From Actinomucor elegans (taxonomy: Eukaryota; Mucoromycota; Mucoromycetes; Mucorales; Mucoraceae), in contig JAMSLZ010000007.1 of the NCBI GenBank assembly GCA_026027325.1, positions 1 through 64,000 of the forward strand: a DNA stretch of 64,000 bases, written 5' to 3'. Positions within the stretch are counted from its first letter, which is position 1, and every line of letters starts with the position of its first letter. The position numbers and the translations under genes were made by a program. Shown piece after piece: positions 57,001 through 64,000 of the stretch. The notes under the pieces are model-generated. The model saw nothing but the letters and a program-made list of their open reading frames with translations, was not told where the DNA came from and did not search any database.

Positions 57001-57238
57001 TGATTAAAAGATGCCTAATAAATGAATTAGTTTTTTTGTGCTACTCTCTTTTCTGTCTTTTCACTTACATGAGTTGAGGTAAAAAGAACTCAATTTCTGT
57101 TATAGGAAACTTTCGTAGTTGCGTACATAAGTAATGTTGAATACCAACGTTATCAGGGTAGCGAAAAATATACGAAATGGCGATCCAAGCATTAAAGTAT
57201 TCGGATGTAAAAAGTCTCAACAATAAAGCATTCGACAT
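54003..57238 (-). CDS. PIK1: Phosphatidylinositol 4-kinase (PIK1/PI4K-beta), 967 aa, 7 exons
   Basis: Makes PI4P at the Golgi and is needed for secretion. Exons: 57238-57069, 57014-56924, 56868-55732, 55672-54864, 54807-54660, 54607-54071, 54014-54003 (12 nt: GlyIleLeu-stop); phases sum exactly. The N-terminal lipid-kinase-unique helical domain shows LLRLFTSEYFNAWIAISYIF, EIEFFLPQLMHLLITRPTES and SLWYLQAYLSD. A long Ser-rich middle (about 130-620) is probably disordered. The catalytic domain begins APYLLMIEVL, continues with ADLRQEQFAIQLIREMQKIW, VTSDDSGLIET and MRSLAGYSIASYLMQIKDRH, and has the catalytic DRHNGN, IHIDFGF with DFG, and FKLPQEYIDILGG. It ends QYYSQGIL, where the last three codons lie on the 12-nt final exon. 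Catalytic residues are all intact. Confidence 0.95.
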
Positions 57239-58599
57239 TTTCGAGAAATTAAGTGACTGATGAGGTGCTTTTTTCAGTAGAGAGTTCTGAGTGGACTAGA
57301 GTACATAAAACACACAAGACTGGGTTGCTAAATATTATCGCTATGAAACACTTGCTAAATTTCAGATCAATATCTTTGATAATCCTCGACTCCAACTTTG
57401 ACGCTGCTATACCAGCCTTTTGCTATTAGAATGACCGTGTGTTTTCGAGATATCTCGAAAAAAAAGAGAAAAGAAAAGAGGAAGAATGATGGTCTATTCC
57501 CGTATAATCACACTTCAAAAAAGAAAAAAAAAATAGAGGGTCGGTGGTTGAATTAAACCTGTGTATAATATCACCCAATTGTAGGAATATTATGAGCTTT
57601 TGGACGGGATAACACTGTATTCATCATAATACTATTAAGCAAAATATGACGATGAAAAAACTCAATGTAGCCGCGCAAGAAAAAGGGTCAGTGTGAATGG
57701 AATTGCATTGAATTATGCAAATGACATGCTCTGTCCTACAAATACAAAAAGCACAGCCTATTTTGTTTACTCATGTTTCTATGTAGGCATCGAAACATGT
57801 AAGGCACGTCAAAAGAACGAGCAAGATTACGAGCATGCCAAGCAACTTTTTTTTTTTTTTTTTTTTAAAAAAAAAACACATTAGCGGGATATAAACTCAT
57901 TAATTGAAGTAACAGCAATGAAAAGTGAAGGACCGATAAGATAAAATTAACACTAAAGCTTCCGGATACTTATGTTTGGCATGATACTACGCTTTAGTGT
58001 ACATGGATAACTATTTTGTACAGCTGCTATCCTAGTGTTTGTATAAAGTAGTGATTTTTTTTAAAATTTTGGTTCCTAGTCCATATCACTGAGAATAATA
58101 CACAAAAGTAGCCACGTATAATCTGAACTAAGATAAACAAAACTGCATTGCAAAGCATGTCTCTAAAGCAATATTTAATACTGTCAAAATAGGATGCAAA
58201 GGCATATCATCACTAGGAAACTATTCCCATTTTTATTGGTTGTCCATGCTTTATCATTTATTTCCAGATGATCGCTCAAGACCTTACACAATGTTTGACT
58301 CACTTTTAATAACGATAATCCGTCGGTATACAAAAATTATCGAGCAAAGTCCGCGTGTAATTGAACTGCGTATTTTTTTTTAATGAATACTTTTTTTTAG
58401 GAACTTTAGAAATGCAGCCATAACTTCAGTGTTATATATCCATAAGAATAAACATATAATATATTTAAACGTTCTTGAATATATAAAACCTACCTTATTA
58501 ATAGATTATGGGCCAAAATGATTATCGTGGTGCTTCAAAAAAAAAAAAAAAAATCGGGCCAAAGATTGCTACCCTTACAATTTTTTTTTCTATTTCAAT

Positions 58600-58850
58600 C
58601 TCTGGCTTATTTCGATCGATTCTGGTTTAATATCGGATATGATGGCTATTCCATACTCGGAATGAGCTAGAAATTTACTACAACCACCATTTTACCGCCG
58701 TACAATTAACATGCTATATTCTTAATAGCTAACCTGTAAATATCATGCATTTCAATAGCCCAGATATAACAATCTATAGATCTCTCTACCGATCTCGATT
58801 TAAAATTTCAGTTGATAGACTAGTGCATACTTAGAAATAAACTACTGAAG
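58600..58850. repeat. Degenerate dispersed repeat, two boxes about 170 bp apart
   Basis: Box 1 near 58613 (TCGATTCTGGTTTAATATCG ... ATACTCGGAATGAGCTA) and box 2 near 58785 (CTACCGATCTCGATTTAAAA). The same box pair recurs at 60490-60740. Confidence 0.6.
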
Positions 58851-60469
58851 CTATTCAAGCTATAACTGAATTATTGCCCTTAATTGGGCCACTTGTCCCC
58901 TACCTAAACTTTCAAACTTAAGTCCCATTAGCTTTTATGGGACAAGCAAAACATCGATACGTACCTTCAAACACGTCCTACAAAACTCTACGATAATCTA
59001 TACCTCCATCATGTCATTAATGCTACAATGCGCTTTCATTTTCTATTGGTGGGTGAAGATCGACCTGGACTTTCAAATTCTCCTGTATCTTTGGTTAGAG
59101 TTTTATGCCGCTTTCAATGGGAAAGAATCGCCAGCCCCTAAAATTTGTAATTAAATAGAATTTGTGTAGAATTTAATCCTGAGCCTTATGACGCAAAATG
59201 TAATTACAGGGCCCTTCAAATGATCAAATTCTCTGTGATGAAAATTTAATTTTTTTTATAATTTAGAAATTTAGTCATAACGAATACTTTATGCAGATTA
59301 CTTTTGTATATTCTTCAGTATACGCAAGCCACACTATATTAATATGCTATTATACATTGTCAATACCGTATTTACATTTTATAAAATAAAATAGCGAATT
59401 AATTTGTTTTTATAATGGAGAAGACCTTTTTGCAGAGCAGAAAGAGAAAGAAACTCATTAGTTTGAATCATAATGGGAATATCTTGCAAATGAAGCATTG
59501 TTGAAAGTTGTCGTGTTGTTGGAGAAGGTAGTACAAACAATGAAGGGTAAAGATGGGCCATTCGGTTATATAGGGCAGTCTTGGTGGCAACTTTATCATG
59601 GGGTAGGTATATACCAGCAGAAGTGTCGACTTTGAGGGAAAACTTCAGAGTGGGGATTGAGTAGTTTTGCGCATGTTACATAGAAGTGTGTAACCGTGAA
59701 TAATTGGAGAACCTATTTAGATTTTGGAGAGAAAGGTTGAGTGAAAGAAAGAGGAAAATGCCGATGAATGGTGATAGGGAGGGAAGGGAAAAAGGATCGC
59801 GGAAGAGAGAGGATAATAGATTTGAAGCAGGTCTAGTGTATGTATTAGGGGAACAGTAAATACCTGTGATAATTTAGGTGCAAATAGTAGACAGGAAGTG
59901 GTTCAGCGTAAAACGAAGATATGGTAGAGAGGGAAATTCAAAAAAGATGCTTGTGGTCGAAGCTTTAGAACCGGGTAGAGCCAGCGCCGTTGAAGTGCAT
60001 TTTGTTAGGTATTGGGGATGGATAACACCTAATCCCTAACTGTCAAGGCGTAGTGATAGAAGGACTAAAAATTTAAATGGATCCCTAATCGATTTTTTAG
60101 AAATCTATTTTCAACATTGCGACATTTATTGACCAATTTCGATTTAAGTTGTTATTCTATAATCATTCCTTGTTTAGAATGCAGTGCAGTGTATACTAAA
60201 CAAGTTTTTGGATAAATGCTTCGATCATGTTCTCTTTAATTGAACGACTATAAATTGCACGCTTCTATTTCCTAATCCATATTGAGATTTGGAATTAATT
60301 CGCAATCATCATCAAATATTAAAATGTTGCTCTTCATTCCTGTTCCTTGTTTTGGCCTATGGTAAATAAGTGAAGCTTCAGAAAACATGGAGGGAGTGTA
60401 AAACCCCTCCTATTTTTGAAGTCCACGGCGTCCAAGCGAGCGTAAGGAGCATAGCATGGGACGGCTTTA

Positions 60470-60745
60470 TATAAATTAGATCTAACGATCAATATGTTTC
60501 TCCACCGATCTCGGTTTAATGTCGCATCTGAACAATGTTCTATACTCAAAAAAAGCTACTAAATCTATCAGTACTTTTGTTTAGTTGAAACACAGCTGGC
60601 ATACCTATTTAATAATGGTCAGTAAATTACTCACTTTTCATGTATATTATCTAGATCCAATGATCCATAGATCTCTCAACTGATTCCGGCCGAATGTAGC
60701 ACTTAACAGATATTCCAGGATCAGAATAAATTGAAAAAATTATTT
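60470..60745. repeat. Degenerate dispersed repeat, two boxes about 180 bp apart
   Basis: Box 1 near 60495 (CACCGATCTCGGTTTAATGT, CGCATCTGAACAATGTTCTA, TACTC) and box 2 near 60675 (CAACTGATTCCGGCCGAATG, then CAGGATCAGAATAA). Box 1 and the 58613 box agree over roughly 60 bp with the same landmarks in the same order. Confidence 0.65.
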
Positions 60746-60984
60746 CAACTTTTAAAAAAGAGTATATTTTGATAAGTAAACTAACGCTTCTGTTTTCATT
60801 CTAGCGAACAGAAACTAATGATTCCCAAAAAAAAACTTCAAAGTATAATTAAAACTTATATACAAGCAACGTTTTTCGAGCTTGGATAAAGAAAATCAAT
60901 AAATATATAATTGATCAAGGCTTTATTATATAAGTATATAGTGTTCGCTTCTTCTTTAAATAATTGACACTCAGGCAAAAAATA

Positions 60985-61987
60985 CTATGGCATACATGGA
61001 TTTGCCAAACTATCATATTGATATCTGCTCTTTAGCTGGCGATTTGAATCAAGTAATCCAAAATGTCCTTCCACGCCCGGCTTATAATCTTCATCAATAG
61101 CAGAAAACCAAATCATATCAATCCCTTGAGAGCGAACCATACAAAGGGTTTTTAATAAAAACCTAATGGTTATGCACATGCACAAAAAATGAAGGAGATG
61201 ATTAGTTTTAGTTTACTATGGAACAACGTCTAGATCATAACTTACTCTTTTTGGTTTTCTGGCGTTGGAACAGACCCACCAAATACATCACCATGGTCAG
61301 GCCATCCCGTTTCAGAAATACGAACTGTCTTTCCTTTTGATACACTTTTTGCCGTCGCATAATGTTCACTTAGCTTAGTAGCCGCACTTCCAATTGTTTC
61401 GCCTTCCCAGTAAATGAAAGCATTCCTGGATTGTATATAGGTGAATGACAGATACATAAAAAAAGTTATCAAACTTACATCATTAAAAAATCAACTGCGT
61501 CAACAACGTCTGGATTAAATTTGTAGTAGACTTCTGAAGTAGTAACTTGAACACCTTTAGGCTTGACCAATCTCTTGACATCCTCAATATGATGGACTAG
61601 TTCAGAAGGCTCCAAATCCCCCCTATACATGACTTCAGATCCCACAATGATTGCTTCCACGTTATAAAAACTGTTGGAAGATACCAATTGATTTAAAGCA
61701 GCAAGTTCTTGATTGAACGAATCAGTTTTATCTACCCACATGCCCAAGTAAACTTTCATCCCATTCGCTTGTGACGCCTTGAGAGCCAGTTCACCAATGT
61801 TACAGTCTTTAAGAGAATAGACACGGATTGTATGTGTATATTGAGACAAGATTTTAAAATCTTTGTCTACAGTTTCGTAGGAAGGGCAGGCATATTTACT
61901 AACGCCATAATTCAATCCATAGAATATATCAGCAGAAACGCTAACTAAAAAACTGCATGATACTAGAATCAATGCTGTGAACTTCAT
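60985..61987 (-). CDS. Secreted GH17 glucan 1,3-beta-glucosidase / endo-beta-1,3-glucanase, 288 aa, 3 exons
   Basis: Cuts or remodels cell-wall beta-1,3-glucan, outside the cell. Exon 1 61987-61479, exon 2 61425-61246, exon 3 61162-60985; phases agree. An N-terminal signal peptide (MKFTALILVSCSFLVSVSA) is followed by FYGLNYGVS, the usual first strand of the GH17 barrel. The acid/base is Glu118 (IIVGSE) and the nucleophile Glu208 (RISETGWP). The end shows WFSAIDEDYKPG...EGHFGLLDSNRQLK, standard for fungal Bgl2/Scw-type enzymes. There is no GPI or Ser/Thr-rich tail, so it is probably soluble or wall-bound without an anchor. Confidence 0.93.
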
Positions 61988-62914
61988 TTTTTTTTTTTTA
62001 GCAAATGAATCAGAAGAAAGTGTTATTAAAATTGGCTTTTGACAGGATTATATAGACTTCGGTGAATTTAAGGGGCCTAATCATCATTCTTTACAGCTGA
62101 TTACCGAGGTCAAGTGCAAATGCATTCAAATCTTTCCTGATCTCTGGAATTTGTTATACCTTTGTCGTTTAAGCCGTCATTGAACATGATCACACTCTTA
62201 ATTGGATGTCGGAAATGGAATAATTGCACTCCTCCAAAACACGTTTTGGAAATCCAAGGTTATCGCTTCTTTACTTCAACACGATTTTCGTATTATAAAA
62301 ATCGTTAGATAGCTAAAATATCTCTAACACACATTATACATGGAAATATTTTGTATTGAATGATTTAATAATTAACATATATTGGCTTGAGTAACTGGAA
62401 GATGCTCTCGATTTTGTAGTATACTAGTTTTATGATGATAACCTGAGTTTATAGCATTTAAAAAAAATCCCCAAAAAATGAATATGTATAGTTTGAAGCA
62501 TTTATAATGTCAATATATACCAGGCATATGAGAAAAAAAGCTGTTTCCATTATAAGTTATCTAGCAACCTATCATGGCGTTTAAACTAGATGACCGATTA
62601 ATCCCTTGTTAGGGCTTCCCCCCGAGAAATCGTTCAGATATGAGTACGATTTTGATTGGCTGAATGGCAGAGAGAAATAATATTCAAAACTACGCTTTGC
62701 GTATTTGACTTCCGATGCCACGTCATTCAAAAGCGCACAGTGTGGGGATTCAAATGACTAGGCAACTGGGGTGAAATAAGGCCCACCGAATAGAAAAAAA
62801 AAATAGGCCAACTAGGTATCAAATCATTCACTAGTGATATTTTTCTCTTTTTTCTCTTCATTACTCAACCCCCAACTCTTAATTAAACCCCTCCCTCCTC
62901 TTTATTTTCGGTCA
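61988..62914. other. Divergent intergenic region between GH17 and NDUFV1-like genes
   Basis: AT-rich; the pyrimidine-rich stretch before the NDUFV1-like ATG (62840-62900) looks like a core promoter or leader. No gene. Confidence 0.5.
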
Positions 62915-64000
62915 ATGTTGAGAACAATTACCGTAAAGCGTGGTAAAGCTTGAAGCAAAAAAAAAAAAAAAAATGTAGAATTTCAATCGAGAATTAATTG
63001 ATTTGATAGCTGCACCTATATTAGCTCGCCAACAAATCCGAGCCATTCCTTCCGTAGCACGTACCTTTGCTACTGAAGCAACTCCCGACCCAAATGCCAA
63101 CCCAATCACTGGAAAGACCACCTTTGGTGACCTCCATGACGATGATCGTATTTTCACCAATTTGTATTTAAAGCACGATTTCCGTTTGAAGGGTGCCTTG
63201 AAGCGTGGTGATTGGTACAAGACCAAAGAAATAGTCCTCAAGGGCCATGAATGGATCCTCAATGAAATGAAGGAATCAGGTCTTCGTGGTAGAGGTGGTG
63301 CTGGTTTCCCTACCGGTCTCAAGTGGAGTTTCATGAACAAGCCTTTGGATGGCCGGTAAAGATAATCCTAAATTTCTAAACCAAATTCCCATTAGGTCTA
63401 ACACGTTCTTTATATAACTTAGTCCTCGTTATCTCGTCATTAACGCTGATGAAGGTGAGCCTGGTACCTGTAAGGATCGTGAGATTCTTCGTGGTGACCC
63501 CCACAAGTTGATTGAAGGTTGTCTCTTGGCTGGTTCTGCCATGAAGGCCAACGCTGGTAATATTTATATAATTGCAAATCTAAACGATGATCATACTTAT
63601 ATATATTATGTGTAGCTTATATTTATATTCGTGGTGAATTCTATCAAGAAGCCAACCATCTTCAAATTGCCATTGATGAAGCTTACAAGGCTGGTTTGAT
63701 CGGTAAAAACGCCTGTGGAACTGGATATGACTTTGACGTTTACATTCACCGTGGTGCTGGTGCTTATATTTGTGGTGAAGAGACCAGTTTGATTGAATCC
63801 ATTGAGGGTAAGCAGGGTAAGCCTAGAATGAAGCCCCCATTCCCCGCCGATGTCGGTCTTTTTGGCTGTCCTACTACTGTCACCAACGTTGAAACTGTTG
63901 CTGTGGCTCCTACTATTCTCAGACGGTAAAAAAAAACAGTCAGCATTTTTGCACTGTATACTAACTTTGCAATTGTAAATTAGTGGTGGAAGATGGTTTG
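62915..64000 (+). CDS. NDUFV1: NADH:ubiquinone oxidoreductase 51-kDa subunit (NDUFV1), 5' part
   Basis: Binds NADH and FMN at the entry of mitochondrial complex I. Exons seen: 62915-62942 (28 nt), 63010-63355, 63423-63556, 63616-63925, and from 63984 onwards; the gene runs off the window. N-terminal presequence ([20 protein letters not shown]) rich in Arg. The flavin/NADH site is plain: [18 protein letters not shown], then [39 protein letters not shown] and [14 protein letters not shown]. The Fe-S cluster part lies beyond the end. No lesion is seen. The absence of complex I in Saccharomyces is consistent with a different fungal lineage here. Confidence 0.96.

Larger units (their letters stand above)
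57239..60984. other. 3.7-kb gene-poor region with dimeric repeats
   Basis: Holds a T18A9 tract (about 57846-57874), two loci each with two boxes of a degenerate dispersed repeat (58600-58850 and 60470-60745), a GC-richer block (59570-60050), and a 106-codon open frame on the minus strand ending 59379 that lacks a clear ATG near its start. No gene is defended. Confidence 0.5.

Noticed and set aside
21840..57238. A phosphoinositide or vesicle-traffic gene cluster (ArfGAP, PLD1, VAC7-like, TVP15-like, PIK1)
   Set aside because: The genes lie on both strands, are separated by unrelated genes and long deserts, and share no visible regulatory sequence. Chance proximity is the simpler reading.
63764..63946. 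Minus-strand ORFs opposite the complex I subunit gene (also 62912-63340)
   Set aside because: They mirror the conserved coding sequence of NDUFV1 on the plus strand.

Overview
The window looks like nuclear DNA of an early-diverging fungus, most likely Mucoromycota (Mucorales). It is AT-rich, with many short introns (about 50-75 nt, GTAAGT-like donors, TAG or CAG acceptors). It carries fungal housekeeping genes (ARG4, SFM1, PIK1, VAC7-like, COPI-associated/TVP15-like, mitochondrial L22), an HDEL-tailed ER Hsp90 that I believe is absent from most Dikarya, and several retroelements. Species cannot be named from sequence alone.

Layout. 1-2.7 kb: a frameshifted, intron-containing Tnp2/CACTA-type transposase gene. 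4.3-5.5 kb: an orphan Gag-like ORF (minus). 6.0-14.7 kb: two minus-strand LINEs of one family (APE endonuclease + RT) lying head to tail. The right copy (B) is complete. It is bracketed by an exact 14-bp duplication of the first bases of a tRNA-Ala(AGC) gene that sits immediately next to its 5' end. The left copy (A) also ends at that tRNA start. 14.8-16.6 kb: a gene desert with two inverted-repeat (MITE-like) elements. 16.6-26.3 kb: ARG4 (minus), a peroxisomal AMACR/CaiB-family gene (minus), a divergently transcribed ArfGAP gene (plus), then phospholipase D (plus). 26.3-31.6 kb: a 5.4-kb desert. 31.7-35.8 kb: a Ran1/Sks1-like kinase and SFM1 (both minus). 36-40 kb: weak small ORFs. 40.3-49.2 kb: ER Hsp90, an M50-like membrane metalloprotease, a VAC7-like protein and mitochondrial uL22 (all plus). 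49.3-50.2 kb: a DapA-family aldolase (minus). 52.6-57.2 kb: a COPI-associated/TVP15-like membrane protein and PI 4-kinase PIK1 (both minus). 57.2-61 kb: a desert with a degenerate dimeric repeat. 61-62 kb: a GH17 glucanase (minus). 62.9 kb to the end: the 5' part of the complex I 51-kDa subunit (plus, runs off the window).

Functional links. PLD, ArfGAP, VAC7-like, PIK1 and TVP15-like all belong to phosphoinositide, Golgi or vesicle biology. They are separated by unrelated genes and repeats, so I read this as chance proximity and not a cluster. The most unusual part is the double occupation of one tRNA-Ala gene by a LINE family. That suggests target-site preference for tRNA gene 5' ends, with a tract of near identity between the two copies that looks like gene conversion.

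Exon boundaries were deduced by eye from splice consensus and reading phase. Where I give an amino-acid length the phases add up, except where a frame break is stated.
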